Positions 17,285 through 25,818 of a stretch of DNA of 64,000 nt are shown piece by piece. The notes beneath the pieces are model-generated. The model was not told the origin of the DNA. It did no database searches and saw nothing but the letters and a program-made list of their open reading frames with translations. Location: NCBI RefSeq assembly GCF_030403745.1, contig NZ_JAQMWP010000004.1, positions 248,001-312,000 of the forward strand, in the 5' to 3' direction. Each line of letters opens with the position of its first letter. The stretch's first letter is position 1. The DNA comes from Streptomyces sp. S.PB5 (GTDB lineage Bacteria > Actinomycetota > Actinomycetes > Streptomycetales > Streptomycetaceae). The position numbers and the translations under genes are program-made.

Positions 17285-19204
17285 ATGGGCGTACGCAAGG
17301 ATCTGAAACGGGCCCGGCGGCACGCCGATCTGATGGCCCGAACCCGGGTCGAGATCGTCAGGGACGAGGGCGGTGCGGTCCGAGAGGCCCGCACCGCGCC
17401 GATGACCGCGATCCCCACCACCGGCACCACCGCCGACCTCCCCTTCATCAACGCGGCCGAGGCCCCCGATGCCGTGATCCTGCGCCGCGCACAGCACCAC
17501 ACCTGGCAGCCCGTCACCGCGGCGGCCTTCGCCCGAGAGGTCACCGTCGTGGCCAAGGGACTGATCGCGGCCGGCCTGGAAACGGGCGACCGGGTCGCCG
17601 TGATGTCGCGCACCCGCTATGAGTGGACGGTCCTGGACTTCGCGATCTGGGCGGCCGGCGGCCAGACCGTCCCCGTCTACGCCACCGCCTCCGCCGAGCA
17701 GGTGGAGTGGATCGTCCAGGACTCCGGCACCCGTTTCGTCATCACCGAGACGGCAGACCATACGGAGACGGTACGGACGGGCACGGCACGCTTCCAACAT
17801 GCGCCCCGCATATGGGAGTTGGACACAGGCGCCCTTGACGAGCTCAGCACTCTCGGGCACGGCGTCCCCGACGAGGAGGTCACCAAGCGCCGCACCGACC
17901 TGACCCCCGACACGATCGCGACCATCTGCTACACCTCCGGTACCACCGGCAGACCGAAGGGCTGCGTCCTCACCCACGCCAACCTGCACGCCGAGGCCGC
18001 GGCCACGGTCGAGCTGCTGCACCCCGTCTTCAAGGAGGTCACCCGCCAGGTCGCCTCCACCCTCCTTTTCCTCCCGCTCGCCCACATCCTCGGCCGCACC
18101 CTCCAGATCGCCTGCCTGATGGCCCGGATCGAGATCGGCCACTGCCCGAGCATCAAGCCCGACGAACTCCGCCCCGCCCTCAAGGAGTTCCGCCCGACCT
18201 TCCTGGTCGGCGTGCCGTACCTCTTCGAGAAGATCCACGACACGGGCCGGGCGACCGCCGAGAAGATCGGCCGCGGGGCGTCCTTCGACCGCGCGGACCG
18301 CATCGGGGTGCGCTTCGGCCGGGCGTACCTGAACAGGTTCCTCGGCACCGGGAAGGGCCCTGGCCCCGCCCTCTACGCCGCCTGGGCCCTGTACGACCTG
18401 CTGGTCTACCGCCGTATCCGCAAGGAGCTCGGCGGTCGGATGCGTTACGCCATCAGCGGCGGCTCTCCACTCGACCGCGACCTCAACCTGTTCTTCTACG
18501 CAGCCGGAATCATCGTCTACGAGGGCTACGGCCTGACCGAGACGTCCGCAGCCGCCACCATCGTCCCGCCTCTCAAGCCTCGTCCCGGCACCGTGGGCCT
18601 CCCCGTCCCCGGCACCGCGGTCCGCATCGCCGACGACGGGGAGGTGTTCGTCAAGGGTGGGATCGTCTTCGCGTCGTACTGGAACAACCCGGGCGCCACC
18701 GACGCCGTGCTTCAGGACGGCTGGTTCGCCACCGGTGACCTCGGCTTTCTCGACGAGGACGGCTATCTCACCATCACCGGCCGCAAGAAGGACATCCTCG
18801 TCACCTCCGGCGGCAAGAACGTCGCCCCGGCCGTTCTGGAGGACCGTGTGCGCAGTCGCCCGCCGGTCGGCCAGTGCGTCGTCATCGGCGACAACCGTCC
18901 CTTTGTCGCCGCCCTGATCACCCTCGATCCCGAGGCGGTCGCCCACTGGCTGTCGGTTCGCGGGCTGCCGGCCGACACCCCGATGTCCGAGGTCGTACGA
19001 GACCCACGGATGCGCGCCGACGTCCAAAGGGCCGTGGACCACGCCAACAAGGCGGTCTCGCGTGCCGAGTCGATCCGTGGGTTCACCTTGGTCGAGGGCG
19101 ATTTCACCGAGGACAACGGACTGTTGACCCCATCCCTGAAGGTCAAGAGGCACGCGGTGCTGGCCGCGTACGCGGAGGAGATCGAGACGCTGTACCGAAG
19201 GTGA
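17285..19204 (+). CDS. Long-chain fatty acyl-CoA synthetase (AMP-forming)
   Basis: A 639-residue ANL-superfamily ligase that activates fatty acids to acyl-CoA through an acyl-adenylate. Motifs in order are the P-loop YTSGTTGRPKGC, LFLPLAHILGR, the GYGLTETSAA motif, and the C-terminal hinge GDLGFLDEDGYLTITGRKKD followed by TSGGKNVAP. Length and motifs match the actinobacterial FACL15 type. No acyl carrier or PKS gene is adjacent, so a general lipid role is likely. Confidence 0.92.
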   Translation: MGVRKDLKRARRHADLMARTRVEIVRDEGGAVREARTAPMTAIPTTGTTADLPFINAAEAPDAVILRRAQHHTWQPVTAAAFAREVTVVAKGLIAAGLETGDRVAVMSRTRYEWTVLDFAIWAAGGQTVPVYATASAEQVEWIVQDSGTRFVITETADHTETVRTGTARFQHAPRIWELDTGALDELSTLGHGVPDEEVTKRRTDLTPDTIATICYTSGTTGRPKGCVLTHANLHAEAAATVELLHPVFKEVTRQVASTLLFLPLAHILGRTLQIACLMARIEIGHCPSIKPDELRPALKEFRPTFLVGVPYLFEKIHDTGRATAEKIGRGASFDRADRIGVRFGRAYLNRFLGTGKGPGPALYAAWALYDLLVYRRIRKELGGRMRYAISGGSPLDRDLNLFFYAAGIIVYEGYGLTETSAAATIVPPLKPRPGTVGLPVPGTAVRIADDGEVFVKGGIVFASYWNNPGATDAVLQDGWFATGDLGFLDEDGYLTITGRKKDILVTSGGKNVAPAVLEDRVRSRPPVGQCVVIGDNRPFVAALITLDPEAVAHWLSVRGLPADTPMSEVVRDPRMRADVQRAVDHANKAVSRAESIRGFTLVEGDFTEDNGLLTPSLKVKRHAVLAAYAEEIETLYRR

Positions 19205-19527
19205 CACACAGGTCGGGCTGAACGGTTTCTGCGCTCCGGCCCATGCCCGTGATGTCCGGGCAGCGATCGAGTGAATCTTACGAGGGACCGGACGACCGGG
19301 GTTTCTTCGGTCGTCCATCTGTCGTTGACAGCCTGCAGGTCGTCACGGGTCATGGCGTACGGCGTTCACCGCGGCCGGCCCACCGGGACCGGGTCCGTGA
19401 TCCCGGACGGCGTCTGCACGGGCGACTGATGTCGCCGCGCATCGGCCGCACGGCACCGCGCCCGCCCGGGCTGTTCTTTCGCGGTCCTCGGCCGGTGCCC
19501 GCTTCTTCGAACAGGAAGGCAACGAGA
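19205..19527. other. Intergenic region upstream of the chaplin-like gene
   Basis: The 323 bases hold no supported gene. A 9-base-pair hairpin (19290-19298 with 19308-19316, loop GGGTTTCTT) may end the acyl-CoA synthetase transcript. A TTGACA lies at about 19324-19329, but no convincing -10 box was seen after it. Confidence 0.45.
19290..19316 (+). terminator. Possible terminator hairpin
   Basis: A perfect 9-base-pair stem with a 9-base loop lies 86 bases after the acyl-CoA synthetase stop. No U-tract follows. Confidence 0.4.
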
Positions 19528-20721
19528 GTGCGACAAACCCTGAGTAGGGGATTGGTCGTGGCGGCTGCCGCGACCGGCGTACTGTCCATGTACAGCGTCC
19601 CCGTGTCGGCCCATTCCGCTGCGCAGGCGGACGGGGAAGGCCCGTCCGGGGGGTTGTTGTCGGGCAACCTGGTGCAGGTTCCGGTGAATGTTCCGGTGAA
19701 TCTGTGCGGCAACAACATCACCGTCATCGGCAGCGGCAACGTGTCGAGCGGCAACACCTGCGTGAACACCTCTGGCGCGTCGGCAGTTTCGGGGCCCGCG
19801 ACCGGAGCGGATTCCGGCGGTTCCGACCAGGGCGGAGCGTCTGCGCAGGCGGAGGCGCCGGGTTCGTCCGGGGGGTTGTTGTCGGGCAATGTGGTGCAGG
19901 TTCCGGTGAATGTTCCGGTGAATCTGTGCGGCAACAACATCACCGTCATCGGCAGCGGGAACGCTGCGTCCGACAATTTCTGCGTCAACGAAACGGGCAC
20001 TCCTGGCACCGGCCTGCCCCCGGCCGGGCCGGGCGACACGCCAGGGGACGCTCCGGGCGCCGGATCCGGCAACCATGTCGACGTACCCGTGGGGGTCCCC
20101 GTCAACGGGTGCGGTCTCACCGTCGGTGTGGTCACGTCGGACAGCCCGGCGTCGGGAGAGTGCATCAACGAACAGACTCCGCCGGTTGTGGAGCCGCCGG
20201 TTGTGGAGCCTCCGGTAGTGGTTCCGCCGGTCGTGGAGCCGCCCGTCGTGGAGCCTCCGGTCGTGGAGCCGCCCGTTGTGGAGCCTCCGGTTGTGGAGCC
20301 GCCCGTTGTGGTTCCGCCGGTTGTGGAGCCGCCTGTTGTGGTTCCGCCGGTCGTGGAGCCTCCGGTGTCCCAGCCCCCTGTGGACAACCCTTGCCCCGGC
20401 GACGGCACGCCGACGACCCCCGGGATCCCTTCCACCACGCCCGAGCCAGGATCCGGAGAGCAGCCTCCCGTGCCCAGCTGTCCGACCACCGAACCGCCGG
20501 TGACCACTCCGCCCGCCACGCCGTCGGAGCCGACGACGCCGAGGCACGAGCCGCCCGCGTCTCCGTCGGTGCCTGCAGACAGTCTCCCCCCGGTCCCGGC
20601 GGGTGAGCTGCCCCACACCGGCAGTGGCCAGATCCTTGCGGCCTCGGCCGCCAGTGCCGGCTTCCTGCTCGGTGGCGCCATCCTGTACCGCCGCGGCCGC
20701 CGGGCCGCTGCCGTCCGCTAG
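19528..20721 (+). CDS. Three-domain chaplin-like protein with Pro-rich stalk and sortase signal
   Basis: A 397-residue surface protein. A signal peptide starts at the GTG at 19528 (AGGAAGG upstream). Three chaplin-type domains follow: two nearly identical ones (LSGNxVQVPVNVPVNLCGN ... CVN) and a divergent third (HVDVPVGVPVNGCG ... CIN), each with the two chaplin cysteines. Residues 218-277 are twelve PPVV(E/V) repeats, then a Pro/Thr-rich stretch. The C-terminus has LPHTG at 361-365, a hydrophobic segment and a basic tail, i.e. a sortase signal. Known long chaplins have two chaplin domains and LAXTG. A role in hydrophobic coating of aerial structures or wall display is inferred. Confidence 0.88.
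   Translation: MRQTLSRGLVVAAAATGVLSMYSVPVSAHSAAQADGEGPSGGLLSGNLVQVPVNVPVNLCGNNITVIGSGNVSSGNTCVNTSGASAVSGPATGADSGGSDQGGASAQAEAPGSSGGLLSGNVVQVPVNVPVNLCGNNITVIGSGNAASDNFCVNETGTPGTGLPPAGPGDTPGDAPGAGSGNHVDVPVGVPVNGCGLTVGVVTSDSPASGECINEQTPPVVEPPVVEPPVVVPPVVEPPVVEPPVVEPPVVEPPVVEPPVVVPPVVEPPVVVPPVVEPPVSQPPVDNPCPGDGTPTTPGIPSTTPEPGSGEQPPVPSCPTTEPPVTTPPATPSEPTTPRHEPPASPSVPADSLPPVPAGELPHTGSGQILAASAASAGFLLGGAILYRRGRRAAAVR
19644..19740 (+). repeat. Near-identical 97-base repeat, copy 1 (chaplin domain 1)
   Basis: This copy matches 19866-19962 at all but three of 97 bases. The offset is 222 bases, exactly 74 codons, so the reading frame is kept. It codes most of the first chaplin domain. Confidence 0.9.
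19866..19962 (+). repeat. Near-identical 97-base repeat, copy 2 (chaplin domain 2)
   Basis: The second copy of the repeat at 19644-19740, coding the second chaplin domain. Synonymous third positions are conserved too, which suggests recent duplication or gene conversion. Confidence 0.9.
20179..20358 (+). repeat. Twelve 15-base repeats coding PPVV(E/V)
   Basis: Twelve in-frame copies of a 15-base unit code a rigid Pro-rich stalk between the chaplin domains and the sortase signal. Copies vary at third positions (gtt/gtc, ccg/cct), so length change by slippage is possible. Confidence 0.9.
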
Positions 20722-20867
20722 CACCGGTTCCCTCCGCGCGTCGCGTCCCGGGAGAGAAGTGCTGCTGGTTTAGTGGGACCACCGTGCGCAACGGTGATCG
20801 CGCCTGAGACGTTTCCTGGGCGTCCGCGGGCGCCGCACGCGGACGGACCCGTGCCGTGCGTGTGTAC

Positions 20868-20899
20868 GGGGTGTCCGTCCTCTGACGGGCGGACACCCC
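20868..20899 (+). terminator. Possible terminator hairpin
   Basis: A perfect 10-base-pair stem GGGGTGTCCG / CGGACACCCC with a 12-base loop lies between the chaplin-like gene and the M1 peptidase gene. No U-tract follows. Confidence 0.45.
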
Positions 20900-21015
20900 C
20901 ATGTCGTACGGTGCCCCTCCGCCGATGGAGCCGCGCGGGTGTACGTCGCCCCCGTTCGGACGCCCGGGTGCGTGTCGGCGCCGTCCACTCTGGGGCGCGC
21001 TGATAGCCGTAGCCC

Positions 21016-22467
21016 ATGCAGCCTCCCATTCCTCGATCTCGCGCCCGCCGCGCGCGTACCGCCGTGCTGGCGGCCGCCGCGTGCCTCGCCCTCACCGGGG
21101 CCGCTTCGCCCCCCGAGCCGCTCGGCATCGGTGACCCGCTCTTCCCGTACCTGGGGAACCCGGGATACGACGTGTCGTCATACACCGTCGGATTCACGTA
21201 CACCGGCAACAACACCAAGCCGATGGAGGCTGTCACCGCGATCGACGCGGTGGCCACCGGCGCACTCGACCGGTTCAATCTCGATTTCGCCAACGGGACC
21301 GTCCGCAGTGTGGTGGTGGACGGCGCGGACGCCGAGTTCGCCGTCGCCGGTGAGGACGTGGTGGTCACACCTCGGCAGGCTGTCCCGCTGGGGCGGCCGT
21401 TCCACGTCGTCGTACGGCACACCAGTGATCCGAGCGGTCCCCAGGTCGGCGGCTGGGTGCGTACCAGGGACGGTCTGGTGATGGCCAATCAGGCCGACGC
21501 CGCTCACCGGGTGTTCCCGTGCAACGACCATCCGGCCGACAAGGCGAACTTCACCTTCCAGGTGGTCGCGCCGCAGGAACTGACCGTCGTGGCCAACGGG
21601 CTGGGCGGCGTGCGCGAACGGCGCGGCGGCCAGGCGCTGTCCGTCTTCTCCACCAGCCATCCGATGGCTCCTGAACTGGCGCAGGTGTCGATCGGCCGTT
21701 CCGCTGTGCTGCGCCGGGAGGGGCCGGGCGGCCTGCCCGTGCGCGATGTGGTCCCGACGCGGGACGCGCGCGGTCTGGAACGTCTGCTGAGCAGGACGCC
21801 TGGGCACATCGCCTGGATGGAGAAGCAGGTCGGTTCGTATCCGTTCGAAGCGTACGGCGTGCTGGTCGCGGATGCGGAGACGGGCTTCGAGCTGGAGACC
21901 CAGACCCTGTCCCTCTTCGAGCGCTCCCTGTTCGCACGGCGGGACCAGCCGGACTGGTACGTCGAGTCGATCATGGTGCACGAGCTGGCGCACCAGTGGT
22001 TCGGCAACAGCGTCTCTCCGCACCGGTGGGCCGATCTGTGGCTCAACGAGGGGCATGCCACCTGGTACGAGTCGCTGTTCGCCCAGGAGTTCGGCGGCCA
22101 GCCCCTGGAACAGCGGATGCGGGCGGCGTACGCCGACTCCGACCGGTGGCGCGTCCAGGGCGGCCCGCCTGCCGCACCCCAGTCCGCAACGGGCCAGATC
22201 GGCATCTTCCGGCCGGTGGTCTACGACGGCAGCGCCCTGGTCCTCTACGCGCTGCGGCAGGAGGTCGGCGAGGAGGCCTTCGCGCAGGTGGAGCGGCGCT
22301 GGGTGAGTGAGCATCGCGACGGTGTCGCCACCACCACCGACTTCACCCGGCTGGCGTCCGAGGTGGCCGGGCGGGATCTGACGGACTTCTTCGAAGGCTG
22401 GCTGTACGGTGCGAAGACCCCGCCGATGCCGGGTCACCCGGACTGGCGGTCCGAGCCGGTCGACTGA
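21016..22467 (+). CDS. Secreted M1-family metallopeptidase
   Basis: A 483-residue zinc aminopeptidase-type protein. A signal peptide covers about residues 1-30 (TAVLAAAACLALTGAAS). The zinc site HExxH is at His322-His326 with the third ligand Glu345 in LWLNEGHATW. The usual GAMEN exopeptidase motif is replaced by a GFELETQT region upstream, as in actinobacterial short M1 proteins. The C-terminal helical domain of long aminopeptidases is absent. No clear Shine-Dalgarno precedes the ATG at 21016. Confidence 0.9.
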   Translation: MQPPIPRSRARRARTAVLAAAACLALTGAASPPEPLGIGDPLFPYLGNPGYDVSSYTVGFTYTGNNTKPMEAVTAIDAVATGALDRFNLDFANGTVRSVVVDGADAEFAVAGEDVVVTPRQAVPLGRPFHVVVRHTSDPSGPQVGGWVRTRDGLVMANQADAAHRVFPCNDHPADKANFTFQVVAPQELTVVANGLGGVRERRGGQALSVFSTSHPMAPELAQVSIGRSAVLRREGPGGLPVRDVVPTRDARGLERLLSRTPGHIAWMEKQVGSYPFEAYGVLVADAETGFELETQTLSLFERSLFARRDQPDWYVESIMVHELAHQWFGNSVSPHRWADLWLNEGHATWYESLFAQEFGGQPLEQRMRAAYADSDRWRVQGGPPAAPQSATGQIGIFRPVVYDGSALVLYALRQEVGEEAFAQVERRWVSEHRDGVATTTDFTRLASEVAGRDLTDFFEGWLYGAKTPPMPGHPDWRSEPVD

Positions 22468-22480
22468 CCCGGCCGGCGGA

Positions 22481-22522
22481 TGCAGGGAGGGCCCGTCCCG
22501 TGGGGGACGGGCCCTCCCTGCA
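22481..22522. terminator. Strong bidirectional terminator
   Basis: A perfect 19-base-pair stem (22481-22499 with 22504-22522) with a 4-base loop lies between the convergent M1 peptidase (+) and small secreted protein (-) genes. Confidence 0.9.
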
Positions 22523-22544
22523 ACGGGGAACGACAGGCCGGGCC

Positions 22545-22892
22545 TCAGCCGCAGATGACGTACACCGTCACCGGCGTGCTGGGGTCGGAGCCCACGGCGG
22601 TACCGATCCAGCCGTTTCCGTCGGCGTCGGGGTAAGAGTCGACGACGTTGGCCTTGCCGTTGGTCTGGACGCCGCCCCCGGTGGCCATCTTGCCGGCTGG
22701 ACAACAGGCCACCGTCGGCTGGCCGTTGGCGGTACCGCTCTCCGTCGCGGTCACCAGACCCGATAGATCCCGGACCGCTGCCGCGGCTTTGCCGGACGGG
22801 ACCGGGCCGGTGGAGGCCTGGGCCGCCCCGCCGATCGTGGCCGCCAGGGCCAGCCCGAGCATGGCCGCGCTGACAGCTCGCTTGCCTCGCAT
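22545..22892 (-). CDS. Small secreted protein, unknown function
   Basis: A 115-residue protein starting at the ATG at 22892 with GAAGGAGA upstream. Residues 1-26 are a signal peptide (MLGLALAATIGGAAQAS). The mature part contains VACCPAGKMATGGGVQ and ends in TVYVICG, giving three cysteines. The Gly-rich CCPAGK...GGG pattern suggests a small extracellular beta-type fold, but I do not recognise the family. Transcription converges on the M1 gene. Confidence 0.75.
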   Translation of the reverse strand: MRGKRAVSAAMLGLALAATIGGAAQASTGPVPSGKAAAAVRDLSGLVTATESGTANGQPTVACCPAGKMATGGGVQTNGKANVVDSYPDADGNGWIGTAVGSDPSTPVTVYVICG

Positions 22893-23030
22893 GCATGTCT
22901 CCTTCTAGTCGAACCGACCTCTTCGGTTGTGAGGCTCGGCTGTCACCATGCATTGCGAACACGGCCGCGCTTTATGTGGAGACCGCGTCAGATAAGCCCC
23001 AAAGAGCGAATTTCATTCTTTCCGGTTTCC

Positions 23031-23234
23031 CTACCCGGAGGCTGCCACGGCGAATGCCGCGAAAATCGTCACGCAGGCCAGAACCATCATCGTGGTGCGC
23101 AGTCGGGTGTCGGCTCCTGGGGTGCGGCTTTTCTTCGCGGGGCACATGCCGTGCTCGGAGTGCAGATAGGGAGAGTTCTGCCAATAGGCGTCGAGCAATT
23201 GGGCGTATGGTCCGGATGGCGGGTCGTCACTCAT
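23031..23234 (-). CDS. Small single-span membrane protein
   Basis: A 67-residue protein starting at the ATG at 23234, with TTGAGG upstream. The hydrophilic N-terminal 47 residues contain one His-rich patch (HSEHGMCP). One C-terminal membrane segment follows (MMVLACVTIFAAFAVAAS), so it is probably tail-anchored with the N-terminus inside. Family not recognised. It lies 101 bases downstream of the DUF6230-like gene on the same strand. Confidence 0.6.
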   Translation of the reverse strand: MSDDPPSGPYAQLLDAYWQNSPYLHSEHGMCPAKKSRTPGADTRLRTTMMVLACVTIFAAFAVAASG

Positions 23235-23335
23235 GAAATCCTCAACGATGCGCAAAGGAAAGCGGTGTCGCGTCCGTCCGGGGCGTTGACTGAAAGGTGA
23301 TCGGAATGGCAGATCCATGAACCGGCACCCTGGCT

Positions 23336-23914
23336 TCAGGTGCACGCATGGTGCCCCCGTGTCACAGAGAGGTGCGCGCCGGTCATGCGGAAGTCTCCGG
23401 CGCTGATCGCCCGGGCGCTCGTCCGCAGGCCCCGCACCCGCAGCTCCCCGGCTGTCGGCAGGGAGCCGGTGTCGGTCAACTCCAGCACTGTGTCCCGACC
23501 TTCGAGGGTTACCACCACGGAGGAGGCATCCACCGGCCTGTGGGCCGTCAGCCGAATGGTCAGAGCTCCCGCAGGTGTCGACACGAGCAGGGACTGGCAC
23601 AGGCCGGACAGTGTGCCCTCGCGTGCCACCGCCACCGTCCGCCAGCCGCCGGTGGAGCCGTTTTCGACCGGAAGCAGGGTGACATCCCGCAGCCGCATCT
23701 CGTCCGCCGTCATACGGAACGCGGGCCCGGTCATCGCGACGGACATCGGCAGCAGCCCGGTGGCAACGGCCGACAGCAGCCCCGCAGAGGCGGATGCCGC
23801 GGCGCACGCCGCCAGGGCGAGCCGGCGCTTCGCCGGGCGACGGATCGCGGTTGTGTGGGATCCCGCGCTTTCAGGGGGCCCCGCATCCCTGCCTTGTCCC
23901 CGCTCGTGACGCAC
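23336..23914 (-). CDS. DUF6230-like secreted or membrane-anchored protein
   Basis: A 192-residue protein from the GTG at 23914; an in-frame ATG at 24004 is an alternative. A hydrophobic segment after a basic stretch (RRLALAACAAASASAGLL) acts as a signal or anchor. The mature part (TGPAFRMTADEMRLRDVTLLP; VEGRDTVLELTD-like beta strands) resembles the Streptomyces DUF6230 secreted family, in which a beta-rich domain follows a single N-terminal segment. Function unknown. It diverges from the MFS gene at 24125. Confidence 0.65.
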   Translation of the reverse strand: MRHERGQGRDAGPPESAGSHTTAIRRPAKRRLALAACAAASASAGLLSAVATGLLPMSVAMTGPAFRMTADEMRLRDVTLLPVENGSTGGWRTVAVAREGTLSGLCQSLLVSTPAGALTIRLTAHRPVDASSVVVTLEGRDTVLELTDTGSLPTAGELRVRGLRTSARAISAGDFRMTGAHLSVTRGHHACT

Positions 23915-24098
23915 ACGATGTGAACGGGCCGGCGGGTCGCGCCGTAACGGTTCCTCACTCTGTCGGCCGGGCAGTAAGACCTCTGGATCGATGAGTGGTC
24001 GCACAGAGTTGCCATTCGTTGACGCTCCGCTGTCGAGCTGTCAGGGTGAACGACGGCTCGGTCCGAGAAGATCGGTGTCGGGGGACGGAGGAGTGCCT

Positions 24099-24128
24099 GT
24101 GAACAAGCAGTGTCGGACGGTCCGATGA
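24099..24128 (+). CDS. Possible nine-codon leader peptide of the MFS gene
   Basis: A GTG at 24099 lies five bases after a strong GGAGGAG (24087-24093) and opens VNKQCRTVR. Its TGA (24126-24128) overlaps the ATG of the transporter gene at 24125. The transporter itself has no ribosome site as good. This would couple transporter translation to the short peptide. It could equally be chance, with the transporter starting at the GTG at 24110. Confidence 0.35.
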   Translation: MNKQCRTVR

Positions 24129-25786
24129 GCGGCGCGCGGCGGACGGACGGGCGGATCGGCTTCGCGCGACCGGGATGGTTCTGGACCGGCACGGCGCTGT
24201 GCGTCGCGGGGGTCGTGGCCCATCTGCCGATGTACCGGACGCTCACAGAACCGACGGGCCACCACGCCGCCATGGGCGGCATGGCAGGCATGAAGGCCAC
24301 GGGCTGGGACCCGTTCATGACGGTCGGTATGGCACTGATCCTCGCAGGGCTGGCAGCCTGCGTCCGCGGTCTCGTGAGCCCGCACCGCCCCTCCGGATCG
24401 GGCGGGACGCCTCAGGTCGCCTTCGCCGAGGACGCGCCGCTCAAACCCGCGCACTGGGCGCTGACCCTGGTGATGACCCTCGCCGTGGCGATCGACATGA
24501 TGAAGCCCCTGACGCTGAGCTTCGTCGCCCCCGGAGTCGCCGAGGAGTACGGGCTCAGGTCGCCGGCCCATCCGCAGGGCGCCGTGCCCGTCGCACTGCT
24601 GCCCTTGTTCGGGCTGGGCGGCACCGTAGTGGGTTCCTTCCTGTGGGGCCGTTTCGGCGACCGCCTGGGGCGTCGGCCCGCCATCCTGCTGGCCGGAGTG
24701 GTCTTCGTCGCCACCTCCGTCTGCGGGGCCATGCCGCAGTTCTCCCTCAACTTGGTCATGTGCTTCGTGATGGGACTGAGCGCCGGCGGCATGCTGCCGC
24801 TCACTTTCACCCTCCTGACGGAGACCGTGCCGGCCCGTCACCGGGGCACGCTCGTGGTGCTCATCGGCACGGGAATCGCCCTCGGGTACGTCCTCACCAG
24901 TTGGGCGGCCTCACTGCTGGTGCCGGAGTACGGCTGGCGGGTGCTGTGGCTGCTCGGGCTTCCCACGGGCATCGTCCTGCTGCTGCTCAACCGCTGGGTG
25001 CCCGAGTCCCCGCGCTTCCTCGCCGCCCAGGGGCGCGAGACCGAGGCCGAGGCGGTCCTGACCCGCTACGGCGCCCGGCTGATCCCGGACCCCAGGCGTC
25101 CTGGTGCCTCGTCCGGGGGGCCGGCTCCGTCGGGCGGTGGTCTGAGCCTGCTGCGCGCCCCGTACGCCTGGACCGGACTGCCCCTGGTGGTGTTCGCCCT
25201 CGGGATCGGTCTCGTGACATACGGCTTCCAGCTGTGGATCCCCTCCGACCTGCGGCGCCTCGGCTTCACCGACGTGAGCGCCGACACCATCCTGCGGGAC
25301 TCCTCGCTGCTCGGACTGCCGTTCAACCTCGCGATCGCCTGGCTCTACGGCCGCTGGAGCAGCAAGGGCACCCTCGTCGGCCTGGGCACCTGCACGGCCT
25401 GTGCGATGGCGGCGCTGTCCGTGGTGGGTGAGCGGGTCGTGGACCACCCCGGCCTGCTGCGGGTGCTGCTTGCCGTACCCATCTGCGCCGCCAGTTCGGC
25501 CGTCGCCGTGCTAAGTGCCTACACCGCCGAGGTGTATCCGACCGCGGTGCGGTCGCGAGCCTCTGGGCTCACCGCCGGGGTCACCAAGGCCGGTGGGTTG
25601 CTCATGACCGCGGCGATCGCGGCCGCGGTGACCGTGCCCTCGCTGCGCACCACGGCACTGCTCGGTGCCGTGCCGCTCGCCGTCGCCACGGCCGTGATCG
25701 TTCTGGCGGGGGTGGAGACCCGCGCACGGGCACTGGAGGAGATCACGGCCGAGACGGCGCGGCAGGACGAACCGGCCTCCGCCTGA
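24125..25786 (+). CDS. MFS transporter with N-terminal two-helix Met/His loop
   Basis: A 553-residue transporter of the sugar-porter-like MFS class. The MFS core begins near residue 115 and shows the loop 2-3 motif GRFGDRLGRRPA and a late PTAVRSRASGLTAG motif. Ahead of it are two extra hydrophobic segments (TGTALCVAGVVAHLP and TVGMALILAGLAACV). They are joined by a loop containing HHAAMGGMAGMKA, a Met/His cluster reminiscent of soft-metal sites. The ATG at 24125 overlaps the possible leader stop. The carboxylate-amine ligase gene follows 32 bases later, probably in the same transcript. Substrate unknown. Confidence 0.85.
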   Translation: MSGARRTDGRIGFARPGWFWTGTALCVAGVVAHLPMYRTLTEPTGHHAAMGGMAGMKATGWDPFMTVGMALILAGLAACVRGLVSPHRPSGSGGTPQVAFAEDAPLKPAHWALTLVMTLAVAIDMMKPLTLSFVAPGVAEEYGLRSPAHPQGAVPVALLPLFGLGGTVVGSFLWGRFGDRLGRRPAILLAGVVFVATSVCGAMPQFSLNLVMCFVMGLSAGGMLPLTFTLLTETVPARHRGTLVVLIGTGIALGYVLTSWAASLLVPEYGWRVLWLLGLPTGIVLLLLNRWVPESPRFLAAQGRETEAEAVLTRYGARLIPDPRRPGASSGGPAPSGGGLSLLRAPYAWTGLPLVVFALGIGLVTYGFQLWIPSDLRRLGFTDVSADTILRDSSLLGLPFNLAIAWLYGRWSSKGTLVGLGTCTACAMAALSVVGERVVDHPGLLRVLLAVPICAASSAVAVLSAYTAEVYPTAVRSRASGLTAGVTKAGGLLMTAAIAAAVTVPSLRTTALLGAVPLAVATAVIVLAGVETRARALEEITAETARQDEPASA

Positions 25787-25818
25787 CCGAAACAGAGAGA
25801 AGCAGGAAGAACAAGCCG

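Noticed and set aside
20179..20358. 15-base repeats as a CRISPR array
   Set aside because: The repeats are contiguous, in frame, without spacers, and code a Pro-rich stalk inside a gene.
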